A stretch of DNA of 14,840 nucleotides from Bacteroidetes bacterium SW_11_45_7 (GTDB lineage Bacteria > Bacteroidota > Bacteroidia > Chitinophagales > SW-11-45-7), in NCBI GenBank assembly GCA_003022985.1, contig PXTV01000018.1, positions 1-14,840 of the forward strand. The letters are read 5' to 3'. The position numbers and the translations under genes were made by a program. A model generated the notes under the pieces. That model searched no databases, was not told the origin of the DNA, and was given only the letters and a program-made list of their open reading frames with translations. Shown in pieces: positions 6,744-14,520 of the stretch; position 1 is the first letter of the stretch; every line of letters starts with the position of its first letter.

Positions 6744-8585
6744 GTGGGGTACGCCAGTTTACAAGAGTGCATTACAGACCTGCACAAGCACGGCCATTTA
6801 GTTAGGATTGACAAGGAAGTAAATCCCCATCTTGAGATGGCTGCTATTCACAGGCGTGTCTACCAAGCGGAAGGCCCGGCTGTGTATTTTGCCCATGTTA
6901 AAGGGAGCCCATTTCCTGCTGTTTCAAATCTATTTGGCACACTTGAGCGCTCCCACTTTATGTTCCGCGACACACTGGAGTCTGTTAAAAAGCTCGTTCA
7001 CCTTCGCGGCAATCCGATGGTTGCATTAAACGACCCAATAGGTTATGCCGGCACCCCTTTTTTAGCTTGGTCATCCCTTCCTAAGCGTGTCAGATCAGGG
7101 CCTGTTTTACAAAATACCACTCAAGTCCATCAACTGCCGCAAATTAAATCCTGGCCTATGGATGGCGGGCCTTTCATTACCTTGCCGCAGGTATACACCG
7201 AGGATGTCGATCATCCGGGCGTCATGAAAGGAAACCTTGGCATGTACCGGATTCAACTGGGCGGTAACGAATACAAATGGAATGACGAAGCGGGCCTGCA
7301 TTATCAAATCCACAGGGGAATTGGTGTGCATCAGACAAAAGCTCACCGTAAGGGCGAGCCGTTGAAGGTTAGCGTGTTTGTGGGAGGCTCGCCAGCTCAT
7401 AATCTGGCAGCTGTCATGCCTTTGCCCGAAGGTATCAGCGAGCTCACGTTTGCAGGAGCACTTGGAAACAGGCGCTTTCGCTATACCAAGCGAAACGGCT
7501 ACGTCATCTCAACAGATGCCGATTTTGTGATTACCGGTATGGTTTATCCACAGGATAATAAGCCCGAAGGGCCATTTGGCGATCATCTTGGCTATTATAG
7601 CCTCCGGCATCCGTTTCCGGTTATGCATGTAGAGAATGTTTATTACCGTGAGGGAGCTATATGGCCTTTTACTGTGGTAGGAAGACCTCCCCAGGAAGAC
7701 ACCAGTTTCGGGGAGCTGATCCATGAAATCACAGGTGACGTAGTGCCTCAAGAGATTCCCGGTTTGCATGAGGTCCACGCTGTAGATGCTTCCGGTGTTC
7801 ATCCGTTATTACTGGCTATAGGCAGCGAACGATATACACCCTACTACGAAAACCAACCACCTCAGGAATTATTGACCATTGCCAACAGCATTCTCGGTTT
7901 TGGGCAAATGTCCTTAGCCAAGTATTTGTGGATAGCTGCAAGAGGTGATAGTACAGCTCTTGACACACATGACATCAAGGGCTTTTTTGGCCATATGTTG
8001 GAGCGTGTTGATTGGACGCGCGATTTGCACTTCCATACCAATACAACGATCGACACACTCGATTACAGTGGCTCTGGCTTAAATAAAGGATCCAAGGTTG
8101 TCATAGCTGCAGTAGGAGCAAAGAAGCGTTCATTGGCCACAGAATTGCCAGAGGATTTGGATTTACCGGATGGTTTTGGTGAGCCGAGAATTGTGATGCC
8201 CGGCATTATGGTTATTCAGGGGGCTGTTTATAATAGTGAAGATACGGGCGAACAACAGATCGGTAAACTATGTGAGGTCCTGTATCAGCGAGGCCTCACC
8301 ACACCTGACAATTGGCCTTTGATCATTATTGCTGATGATAGTCAATTTACCGCTAAAAACGAACGTAACTTTTTGTGGGTCACATTTACAAGGAGCAACC
8401 CATCTCATGACATTCATGGAATTAACAGTTTTATAGACCATAAACATTGGGGATGTACGGGGCCACTTGTTATCGATGCTCGTCAAAAACCGCATCATGC
8501 CCCACCCCTTGAAGAAGATCCTGAAATTGAGAAACGTGTGAATGAGTTAGGGAAAAAAGGCGGCCCTCTTCACAATATTATTTGA
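6744..8585 (+). CDS. UbiD-family prenylated-FMN-dependent decarboxylase (long form)
   Basis: Predicted cytoplasmic (de)carboxylase of the UbiD family, which uses prenylated FMN made by a UbiX partner to decarboxylate aromatic or unsaturated acids. The protein has 613 residues, longer than the roughly 490 of E. coli UbiD and like the long forms annotated as menaquinone-related decarboxylases. Cofactor and metal motifs are visible: NLGMYRIQ at 164-171 (N164, R169), HRGIGVH at 190-196, and PEGPFGDHLGYYS at 274-286 (E275 and D280 in the position of the catalytic acids). The tail FLWVTFTRSNPSHDIHG (543-559) is typical of the long group. The start is GTG: an in-frame TAA at 6726-6728 excludes anything further upstream, and the N-terminus MGYASLQECI is canonical. 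The gene follows the lipid gene by 97 nt. No UbiX is in the window, so the substrate is unknown; a futalosine-pathway role is possible. Confidence 0.93.
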   Translation: MGYASLQECITDLHKHGHLVRIDKEVNPHLEMAAIHRRVYQAEGPAVYFAHVKGSPFPAVSNLFGTLERSHFMFRDTLESVKKLVHLRGNPMVALNDPIGYAGTPFLAWSSLPKRVRSGPVLQNTTQVHQLPQIKSWPMDGGPFITLPQVYTEDVDHPGVMKGNLGMYRIQLGGNEYKWNDEAGLHYQIHRGIGVHQTKAHRKGEPLKVSVFVGGSPAHNLAAVMPLPEGISELTFAGALGNRRFRYTKRNGYVISTDADFVITGMVYPQDNKPEGPFGDHLGYYSLRHPFPVMHVENVYYREGAIWPFTVVGRPPQEDTSFGELIHEITGDVVPQEIPGLHEVHAVDASGVHPLLLAIGSERYTPYYENQPPQELLTIANSILGFGQMSLAKYLWIAARGDSTALDTHDIKGFFGHMLERVDWTRDLHFHTNTTIDTLDYSGSGLNKGSKVVIAAVGAKKRSLATELPEDLDLPDGFGEPRIVMPGIMVIQGAVYNSEDTGEQQIGKLCEVLYQRGLTTPDNWPLIIIADDSQFTAKNERNFLWVTFTRSNPSHDIHGINSFIDHKHWGCTGPLVIDARQKPHHAPPLEEDPEIEKRVNELGKKGGPLHNII

Positions 8586-8672
8586 TACCCTGATAAGGCA
8601 ATATTTTGGTCAATTTTATGCCAAGAATACGCTTTTCCAACATTTTACGTTTTTCATGAAGTGTGGAATTAT

Positions 8673-8680
8673 TATTTTTG
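8673..8680 (+). promoter_or_regulatory. Candidate Bacteroidota -7 promoter element for the small exported protein
   Basis: TATTTTTG matches the -7 consensus TAnnTTTG and lies 22 nt before the ATG, which would leave a leader of about 15 nt. The -33 box is not convincing (a TTTTT run near 8650). Together with the terminator downstream it suggests the small gene is its own transcription unit. Confidence 0.4.
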
Positions 8681-8702
8681 ATGGAAACAAAACTGTTAGG
8701 TT

Positions 8703-9110
8703 ATGCAAAAAACAAAAATGCTTTTACAAGTCTTCATGATGACATTAGCCATTGGTACATTGGCTGTCTTCCCTTTTTCTAACAATGCTGGTGCGATTTC
8801 ATCCTCGTCACTTACTTTACAGGATGATGGCAAAGTGAAAAAAGTAGCTAAAGAGAGACTTCAGAGTCTTTACAAAAAGCTCGAAATGAACAGGGATCAA
8901 TACGATGAAGCCTGGACTGTGGTTTACGAGTATGTTGGCGATTTTATGGAACTCAAACAAGAGGCCACAGTTTTTGATAAGTGGAAAGATATCAGAAACA
9001 ACTTTAAAGAGCGAATGAAGGGCATTCTCGATGAAGAGCAGTACAAGAAGTTTGCCGAGGGCAAGTGGGAAACCAATGACAGGGAAGAATTAAAAGCGGC
9101 AATGGAATAA
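8703..9110 (+). CDS. Small exported helical protein of unknown function
   Basis: A 135-residue protein. Residues 1 to about 31 are a signal peptide (basic MQKTK, hydrophobic LLQVFMMTLAIGTLAVF, likely cleavage after NAGA). The mature part is strongly charged and predicted to be almost entirely helical: an amphipathic helix KKVAKERLQSLYKKLEM, then a segment rich in Asp, Glu, Lys and aromatic residues, ending with GILDEEQYKKFAEGKWE. The helix-hairpin look and the DEEQYKKF motif recall small periplasmic Spy/CpxP-like or 'LTxEQ' proteins found widely in Bacteroidota, but the similarity is only general. There is no lipobox Cys. It seems to be a separate transcription unit with its own candidate promoter and a strong terminator. 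Function unknown. Confidence 0.8.
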   Translation: MQKTKMLLQVFMMTLAIGTLAVFPFSNNAGAISSSSLTLQDDGKVKKVAKERLQSLYKKLEMNRDQYDEAWTVVYEYVGDFMELKQEATVFDKWKDIRNNFKERMKGILDEEQYKKFAEGKWETNDREELKAAME

Positions 9111-9147
9111 TTTGCCAGCCCATCACACTTATTATTAATGAATGAAG

Positions 9148-9182
9148 ACCGTCTCTACATCAAGTAGAGGCGGTTTTTTTTT
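9148..9182 (+). terminator. Strong rho-independent terminator
   Basis: The stem ACCGTCTCTAC (9148-9158) pairs with GTAGAGGCGGT (9164-9174), with one T-G wobble and a 5-nt loop, followed directly by a run of nine T. It ends the transcript of the small exported protein and insulates the next gene. Confidence 0.9.
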
Positions 9183-9331
9183 GGGTAAACAATGTTTTAA
9201 TGGGCAGGAGCGAGTGCCAAGATATTGGATGAGCTTGCAAAAAATTTGTCCTGTGCCGTAATCATTTTGCCTAGTTTGTTGTTGATGCAATTGACTCTAT
9301 AAAAGAAGATGTGAGGCTAATAATTTGACAA

Positions 9332-10186
9332 ATGAAGGTAGGCTATTCTTATAAACGGTACCCTATTCATGATTCCTACGATACCATAGTTATTGGTTCC
9401 GGCATTGGAGGATTGTCAACTGCCGCTATTATGGCCAAAGAGGGCTATAAAGTCCTTGTGCTTGAAAGGCATTATGAAGCCGGTGGCTATACCCATGTCT
9501 TTAAACGGCAGGGCTATGAATGGGATATAGGCGTTCACTACATTGGGCAAGTGCATCAACCTTTTACCACGGGTTCACGCCTTTTTCGGTATTTGACGGA
9601 AGACCGGTTAAAATGGGCTTCAATGGGCGATGTGTACGATCGTATTATTATTAACGGTGAGGAATATCAATTTAAGAGTGGTGAAGAGGCATTTCGCCAG
9701 CAAATGAAAGCTTATTTTCCGGGAGAAGAAGATGCTATTGATCGTTACTTGTGGCATATACAACACGTAAGGAAGGCCAATGGTAAATATCAGGTTCAAA
9801 AAGTGTTGCCTTCCTTTCTACGCATGATTTTAAGTGGATGGATGAGCAAAGACTATATGAAATATGCGCGCCAATCCACGCGCCAATTTTTGGAATCCCT
9901 TACAAATAATCAAAAACTAATTGCTGTTCTTACCGGCCAGTATGGTGATTATGGCCTTCCGCCATCAGCCAGCAGCTTTATGATGCAAGCGATCGTGGCT
10001 GGCCATTATCTACAAGGTGGCGCTTATCCTGTTGGTGGCGCGAGTCAAATTGCTAAGTCCATTGCGCCAGTTATTGAAGAACAGGGGGGTCAAATTTACA
10101 TCAATGCTGAAGTAGATCAAATTCTTGTTAAGGGTAAAAAGGCCACGGGTGTGCAGATGAAGGATGGTATTCCTGAAGTTAGCTAA
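9332..10186 (+). CDS. N-terminal half of the broken CrtI/RetSat-like oxidoreductase
   Basis: This 284-residue frame carries the FAD-binding Rossmann fold: YDTIVIGSGIGGLSTA (16-31, GSGIGG loop), VLVLERHYEAGGYTH (41-55, ribose-binding Glu45 and the second FAD motif), and WDIGVHYIG (64-72). The segment YLQGGAYPVGGASQIA, about residues 230-245, is the conserved active-site region of CrtI-like enzymes. Relatives saturate or desaturate isoprenoid or retinoid double bonds; the substrate cannot be told from sequence. The last five residues (IPEVS) are out-of-frame sequence past the break. The ATG is followed by a short polar leader with no signal peptide. Confidence 0.8.
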   Translation: MKVGYSYKRYPIHDSYDTIVIGSGIGGLSTAAIMAKEGYKVLVLERHYEAGGYTHVFKRQGYEWDIGVHYIGQVHQPFTTGSRLFRYLTEDRLKWASMGDVYDRIIINGEEYQFKSGEEAFRQQMKAYFPGEEDAIDRYLWHIQHVRKANGKYQVQKVLPSFLRMILSGWMSKDYMKYARQSTRQFLESLTNNQKLIAVLTGQYGDYGLPPSASSFMMQAIVAGHYLQGGAYPVGGASQIAKSIAPVIEEQGGQIYINAEVDQILVKGKKATGVQMKDGIPEVS

Positions 10187-10862
10187 CCAACTTGAACCCT
10201 CTGCTTCCCATATTTGTCTTTATATTGGCTTAAATGAAACCGCAGATGAGCTGGGATTCAATAAGTCGAATATCTGGGTCTATCCCCATTCTGACCACGA
10301 TAAAGCAGTTCAGGATTTCATCAACGATTGGCATCAGCCGCTTCCCGTGGTGTATATTTCGTTTCCATCAGCCAAGGACCCGGATTTCGAAAATCGTTAT
10401 CCCGGCAAGGCCACAATTGAGATTATTACGCTTGCACCATTTGAATGGTTTCAAGATTGGGATGGTAGTCAATGGAAGAAACGGCCGGACGAATACGAAA
10501 ATCTCAAGGAATGGCTTTCTCAGCGAATGCTTTCCACTCTATACGATTATGTGCCACAGGTTAAAGGTAAGATCGATCATTACGAACTATCGTCTCCGCT
10601 CTCCACTAAACATTTCACAAATTACCAGCAAGGCGAAATTTACGGCCTGGCCCATACAACGGACCGCTTTTGTGAGCAATTTCTCCAACCTAAGACACCT
10701 ATCAAAAATTTCTATTTAACAGGGCAGGATATTGTCAGTTGTGGTGTATTGGGTGCTGCATTTGGAGGCGTCTTGACAGCTTCGTCAATTTTGAACAAGA
10801 ACGTTATAAGCAAGATCAAAAAAGAGGTGCCAAAAGAAGAGGGTTCTGTTGAACCAACCTGA
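10164..10862 (+). CDS. C-terminal half of the broken CrtI/RetSat-like oxidoreductase
   Basis: This frame of up to 232 residues resumes the same protein from about residue 5 (LANQLEPSASHICLYIGL). It contains the substrate-domain strands and the C-terminal FAD contact NFYLTGQDIVSCGVLGAAFGG near 191-211, typical of the family. Its ATG is a chance codon inside the N-terminal half's frame and probably not a natural start. The gene ends 13 nt from the convergent end of miaA. Confidence 0.8.
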   Translation: MVFLKLANQLEPSASHICLYIGLNETADELGFNKSNIWVYPHSDHDKAVQDFINDWHQPLPVVYISFPSAKDPDFENRYPGKATIEIITLAPFEWFQDWDGSQWKKRPDEYENLKEWLSQRMLSTLYDYVPQVKGKIDHYELSSPLSTKHFTNYQQGEIYGLAHTTDRFCEQFLQPKTPIKNFYLTGQDIVSCGVLGAAFGGVLTASSILNKNVISKIKKEVPKEEGSVEPT

Positions 10863-10875
10863 AGCATGATTCCTT

Positions 10876-11796
10876 TTACCACTTCTTGTATTTGTCAATT
10901 GTACTCATCATTTCTTCAATAGCCGATGGTTTGAACCAGTGAATATCTTCTTCCCGCCTGAACCAGGTTAATTGACGTTTGGCGTATTGGCGCGTATGGG
11001 TTTTGATCAACTGTACCGCTGTTTCAAGGTCCAGTTTGCCATTCAAGTAATCGAAAAGTTCACGATAGCCAACTGTTTGCAGTGCCTGATATTGCTGACA
11101 ATCCTGCAATTGCTTCACCTCTTCTAATAATCCGTTTTCCACCATTTTATCAACACGCTTATTGATCCTGTCGTAGAGGATGTTGCGGGCGAGCGATATA
11201 CCTAACTTCAATACATTGAAGGAACGAGGTTGTTGATGACCTTTCCGGTAAGCGGAAAAAGGCGTACCGGTTCCTCGCATGACCTCTAAAGCACGGATAA
11301 GGCGATGAGGATTGCTAAGATCAACTTGTTTGTAATACGCAGGATCTTTTTCCCGCAATTCTTCTTGCAGAGAATCAATACCGTAATTGGCATAGAGGGC
11401 ATTTAGCTCTTCTCTTATCGATGGGTCTACACGAGGCAGGGGGTCCAGCCCTTCAGTAACCGCTTTTATGAACAAGCCGCTTCCGCCTACTGCTATAGCA
11501 GTATCATTTGATTGAAAGATCTTATTTAGTCTATGAAGAGCGTCTTTTTCAAATTGCCCGACATCGTATTTCTCCTTAATGGAAAGAAAGCCGATGAAGT
11601 AATGCGGAATCCCCTCCATCTCATCTTGTGTGGGCTTAGCTGTACCGATGCTCATCTCCTTGTAGAACTGGCGGGAATCGGCTGAAAGGATCGATGTGTT
11701 GAATCGTTTTGCCAATTCAACCGCAACCCCTGTTTTACCGGTAGCAGTAGGTCCGGTAATCACTATTAAAAGAGGGGGTGATGAAGAAGTACTCAT
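10876..11796 (-). CDS. miaA: tRNA dimethylallyltransferase MiaA
   Basis: Transfers the dimethylallyl group from DMAPP to N6 of A37 in tRNAs reading UNN codons (i6A). The 306 residues are full length. The P-loop GPTATGKT is at 15-22, the DSRQ motif with the catalytic Asp at 40-43, GTAKPT at 51-56, VGGSGLF at 103-109 and KRQLTWFR at 273-280, in the standard order. It is the last gene of a leftward cluster: 52 nt separate its ATG from the stop of the methyltransferase gene. It converges with the oxidoreductase gene, with only 13 nt between the two stops and no clear bidirectional terminator. With TsaE it is the second tRNA-A37 modification gene in the window. Confidence 0.97.
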   Translation of the reverse strand: MSTSSSPPLLIVITGPTATGKTGVAVELAKRFNTSILSADSRQFYKEMSIGTAKPTQDEMEGIPHYFIGFLSIKEKYDVGQFEKDALHRLNKIFQSNDTAIAVGGSGLFIKAVTEGLDPLPRVDPSIREELNALYANYGIDSLQEELREKDPAYYKQVDLSNPHRLIRALEVMRGTGTPFSAYRKGHQQPRSFNVLKLGISLARNILYDRINKRVDKMVENGLLEEVKQLQDCQQYQALQTVGYRELFDYLNGKLDLETAVQLIKTHTRQYAKRQLTWFRREEDIHWFKPSAIEEMMSTIDKYKKW

Positions 11797-11848
11797 ACTG
11801 CAAGTAGGTGAGTGTTGTTACGCATTGGTAGTGTTGAAAAATGTCATT

Positions 11849-12463
11849 TTAATACCGTAAGGTATAATGCACTTTGCTAAGTTCTTCATTGAAAAATACG
11901 ATCCCTACAAAAAACAGATCAATGGAAACTGTTACGCCCGGATCGTTACTAATGGTTTGCCAGGCATTCATCATTTCCCCGGACCACCGGATATCGTCAA
12001 AAACCATTATTGTACCATTGTGAGCAAACGACTTGCATTGGTAAAAATAATCTACCGTTGCCTCATAACGATGATTCCCGTCAATAAAGGCAAAGTCGAG
12101 CGAGTTCAGCTCTTCTAATACTTCCGGTAGTTGTTCTGAAAAAGGTCCTGTTTTTATGGTAACATGATCGATCTCCAATTGATCAAAGGTTAATTGTGCC
12201 TCTTCAGCCAATTCTTCTTCGCCTTCCAGCGTTATCATATGCGCATTACGCCTGGCCAATGCCATATAAGCGGTGCTTATACCAAGGCCGGTTCCGATTT
12301 CCAAAATAGTAGTAGGCTCAAAGAAATTGACGAGCCGGAAAAGCAAACGACCGTATTTGGGGCGCAGCGAAGCATTACGCACAAACGATGCCAAAGGGGA
12401 GTGGATGCCGTGCCGCTTTCGTGAGGAAAGAAGGTAATGAAGGTATTGGCCAATCAAGTTCAT
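11849..12463 (-). CDS. Class I SAM-dependent methyltransferase (HGIHSP type), apparently missing an internal block
   Basis: A 204-residue O-methyltransferase-fold protein. It begins with the Bacteroidota-type helix and RKRHGIHSP (15-23), then goes straight to SLRPKYGRLLFRLVNFF (32-48). SAM motif I is LEIGTGLGIST (54-64), the acidic strand is TLEG (78-81), FAFIDGNHRYE is near 124-134, FDDIRWS at 155-161 and SIDLFFVGIVFF at 180-191. From memory, relatives carry about 50-60 extra residues (a charged helix and a VTDxGAGS-like loop) between HSP and the PKYG helix, so an in-frame internal deletion near 12394 is inferred. Substrate unknown. The ATG overlaps the stop of the PLP-enzyme gene by 4 nt (ATGA), showing a tight operon. 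Confidence 0.85.
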   Translation of the reverse strand: MNLIGQYLHYLLSSRKRHGIHSPLASFVRNASLRPKYGRLLFRLVNFFEPTTILEIGTGLGISTAYMALARRNAHMITLEGEEELAEEAQLTFDQLEIDHVTIKTGPFSEQLPEVLEELNSLDFAFIDGNHRYEATVDYFYQCKSFAHNGTIMVFDDIRWSGEMMNAWQTISNDPGVTVSIDLFFVGIVFFNEELSKVHYTLRY

Positions 12464-13683
12464 GCAAGTGCTTTTTCAAGAGCAGTAGTTAGGTCATCAA
12501 TAATGTCATCTGCTTCTTCAATTCCCACTGAAAGACGAATAAGGCCATCCGATATGCCGTATTGCTCCCTCGTGGCCCGATCAACACCTACATGTGTCAT
12601 AGAAGCCGGGTGTTGAATGATGGTATCTACTGTTCCCAAGGAAACAGCAATGGTACAGAACCTGAGGTTGTTCAGAAAAGCTACAGCTTTGTCAAAACCA
12701 CCTTTTACTTCAAAACTTAACATGCCACCTGCCTCATTCATTTGTCTATTGATGAGTTCAGCATCCGTATGATCCGGAAGACCCGTGTACCATAACTGAT
12801 CGATAACATAGTGATCTTTAAGTGCATCAGCCACTTTTTTTGCATTGATGCAATGCTGTTCCATGCGCAGTGCAAGTGTTTTTAAGCCCGTGCTGAGCAA
12901 AAAGGCATCAAAAGCATTGCTGTTAGCACCCATCAATTTGGAAGTCTTGTAAACCGGGCCATCCATCATATCGTGATCCTTGCCGATGATGGCACCTGCA
13001 ACAGAATTGCCATGACCATTCAGGAACTTGGTTGCTGAATGCATTACAAAGTCAGCGCCAAATTGGAACGGTTGCTGCAAAAGGGGGGTACAGAAGGTAT
13101 TATCGACCACAGTCCATGCATTAGCTCGCTTCGCCATGTTGCTAAGAGCCCCGATGTCATAACAGCGCATGGTAGGGTTTGCTGGTGTTTCAATATAGAC
13201 CATACGGATGTCATCATTCTCCTGTAAATACTTCTCCACCTTTTCCGAATCCGATAAATCAGTGATGATTGTTTGAATACCCTGGCGCTTGAGTTCACTA
13301 ACAAAGAGCTCGTTAGTGCCGCCATACAGATCTCCCTGAGTGATGATTTTATCGCGACTTTGCAGCGTAGCCGTCATCAATGAAGACAATGCCCCCATCC
13401 CGGAACTGTACAGCCGTGCTTTCAGGGAAAGCTCCTTGCCATCCGGGTCCGTTATCCCCAAACTTTCCAGCGCAGCCAATTTCTGTTCTACAGCATTGAT
13501 GGAAGGGTTATCCCAGCGACTGTAGATAAACCCTTCGCTTTGCCCCCGGAACGCTTCCATGCCGTGTTCTGCATTATCAAAGACAAAGGCCGTTGTAGCG
13601 TGAATGGGATTTACATGAGATGGCGTGGAAGACTCACGCACAGGAAATTCCTTGGAACAAAGGGAATGGAACTTGGAAAACAT
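12460..13683 (-). CDS. Cystathionine gamma-synthase/lyase-type PLP enzyme
   Basis: Fold-type I PLP enzyme of the Cys/Met metabolism family, cytoplasmic and tetrameric in relatives. The 407 residues are full length. YSRWDNPS (54-61) supplies the PLP-phosphate Tyr and Arg, SGMGALSS at 94-101 is the phosphate loop, and DLYGGT (118-123) holds the active-site Tyr120. VVDNTF at 192-197 contains D195, which contacts the pyridine nitrogen. The internal aldimine Lys is K219 in [10 protein letters not shown], and [17 protein letters not shown] (348-364) is the substrate-carboxylate region. Gly122, where methionine gamma-lyase has Cys, favours cystathionine gamma-synthase or gamma-lyase; sequence alone does not separate these or an O-acylhomoserine sulfhydrylase. 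It overlaps the downstream methyltransferase gene by 4 nt. Its first 73 nt lie under the abnormal tail of the Nudix gene. Confidence 0.93.
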   Translation of the reverse strand: MFSKFHSLCSKEFPVRESSTPSHVNPIHATTAFVFDNAEHGMEAFRGQSEGFIYSRWDNPSINAVEQKLAALESLGITDPDGKELSLKARLYSSGMGALSSLMTATLQSRDKIITQGDLYGGTNELFVSELKRQGIQTIITDLSDSEKVEKYLQENDDIRMVYIETPANPTMRCYDIGALSNMAKRANAWTVVDNTFCTPLLQQPFQFGADFVMHSATKFLNGHGNSVAGAIIGKDHDMMDGPVYKTSKLMGANSNAFDAFLLSTGLKTLALRMEQHCINAKKVADALKDHYVIDQLWYTGLPDHTDAELINRQMNEAGGMLSFEVKGGFDKAVAFLNNLRFCTIAVSLGTVDTIIQHPASMTHVGVDRATREQYGISDGLIRLSVGIEEADDIIDDLTTALEKALA

Positions 13684-14123
13684 AAAAAAGTGGTTTTGAA
13701 TAAATGAGGCCGGTTTACTGACTCATTGGGGAATGCAATCCTCTGTTTTGTTAGATCATCGGTTTTTCTTGTATCATCTTTCTCTTCATCCTTGTCGGCA
13801 ACTTCATCAGTGCTCATTTGTAATGGCCTTAAATCAGCAGCTTCTACTCTATAGTAGATACTAATCACCTGATCTCGGCTATCAAATGCAGAAAGCTGGA
13901 AAAATTCTGTTGTATAAAAATGTTGTTCAACCTCAATATGGAGACCGGTTTCTTCCTGCCACTCTCTTTTCAAACCATCGACCGGCCCTTCTCCCCACCG
14001 GAGACCTCCACCGGGAAATTTGGTGATTTCATTTCCTTGAATTATCTCATCAGCTAACAGGATCTGTTCGTTGTAGATCAGTAAGCCATAAACCCGGATA
14101 TTAAATCGCCTGTCTTCTTGCAT
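13611..14123 (-). CDS. Nudix hydrolase with abnormal run-on C-terminus
   Basis: Residues 1 to about 105 are a normal Nudix fold start: NIRVYGLLIYNEQILLADE, then FPGGGLRWGEGP and a complete Nudix box (G39, E45, R53-E54, E57-E58, G60), which binds Mg and hydrolyses a nucleoside diphosphate linked to another group. HFYTTEFFQLSAF and QVISIYYRVEA match a Bacteroidota subgroup of about 150 residues. In that subgroup a strand with a Trp (FRW) and a final TFPID helix follow; here the chain instead becomes a run of charged residues (DKDEEKDDTRKTDD) and then low-likelihood sequence read over the start of the next gene for 73 nt. Other frames do not restore the end. I infer loss of the gene's 3' end near 13770, with read-through. 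It is the first gene of the leftward cluster. Substrate unknown. Confidence 0.8.
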   Translation of the reverse strand: MQEDRRFNIRVYGLLIYNEQILLADEIIQGNEITKFPGGGLRWGEGPVDGLKREWQEETGLHIEVEQHFYTTEFFQLSAFDSRDQVISIYYRVEAADLRPLQMSTDEVADKDEEKDDTRKTDDLTKQRIAFPNESVNRPHLFKTTFLCFPSSIPFVPRNFLCVSLPRHLM

Positions 14124-14366
14124 TAGCTTTTAGGGAGCATTTTTGGATGGTGATAAGCCCAAAGTAATCAAAAAACAGTTCCCTATTTCAAGCCAATAAT
14201 AGAAAAATCAAAATCCGAGGGTCTATAATGAACCCGCTCCCGATGATTTATGGATCGGCAGAAGACGCTGGAATAACATTGACAAATACTTCACGCAATT
14301 GGTGACATACACTATGCGGCCCTCCATGCATCGGGATTAGGAGCCCTGAGATTCCCTTTCCCGGCA

Positions 14367-14402
14367 CTGCCCTGTCAACTCGGGGCCTGATTCCTACAAT
14401 CC
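14367..14402 (+). repeat. Dispersed copy of the CTGCCCCGTCAACTCGGGG repeat
   Basis: This 36-bp stretch matches 14702-14737 in most positions, sharing the run GTCAACTCGGGGCCTGA and then CCTACAA. The two copies lie about 335 bp apart in the same orientation. Confidence 0.65.
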
Positions 14403-14430
14403 CTTGTTGCAAAAGGGCGGTAACTTCGCC

Positions 14431-14466
14431 CAACCCTTCGGGTTGACATTTGAACCCGAAGGGTTG
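14431..14466. repeat. Perfect 14-bp inverted repeat hairpin
   Basis: CAACCCTTCGGGTT (14431-14444) and AACCCGAAGGGTTG (14453-14466) are exact complements around an 8-nt loop. Each arm contains CCCTTCGGG, itself a mini-palindrome around TTCG. No T-tract follows. It is among the most stable folds in the window. Confidence 0.8.
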
Positions 14467-14520
14467 AATATCTCCTTGCTCAGGTGCGGCTGCGGTCCTC
14501 CAGCCTGTCTCGCCCCCTAA

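Larger units (their letters stand above)
9332..10862 (+). pseudogene. Phytoene desaturase / retinol saturase-like FAD oxidoreductase, frameshifted
   Basis: Two overlapping frames encode the two ends of one FAD-dependent amine-oxidase-fold protein of the CrtI/RetSat group. The N-terminal half ends with the dinucleotide-domain strand ATGVQMKDG and then stops at a TAA at 10184-10186. The C-terminal half resumes in the +1-shifted frame with LANQLEPSASHICLYIGL. In relatives these pieces are separated by about 30-40 residues carrying a V(I/V)SNAG-type FAD contact, absent here in all frames. So a deletion of roughly 100 bp with a net frameshift near 10163-10180 is inferred. Both halves are otherwise well conserved with no further stops, so the break is recent or artefactual. 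Confidence 0.8.

Noticed and set aside
9297..9332. Promoter TAATTTG just before the oxidoreductase ATG
   Set aside because: The spacing between TA and TTTG is one base instead of two, and it lies so close to the ATG that the transcript would have almost no leader.
10234..10719. 161-codon plus-strand ORF inside the second half of the oxidoreductase
   Set aside because: It is a shifted-frame shadow; the conserved family motifs lie in the other frame.
12460..13683. Methionine gamma-lyase
   Set aside because: The Cys after the active-site Tyr that marks methionine gamma-lyases is Gly here (DLYGGT), which favours cystathionine gamma-synthase or gamma-lyase.
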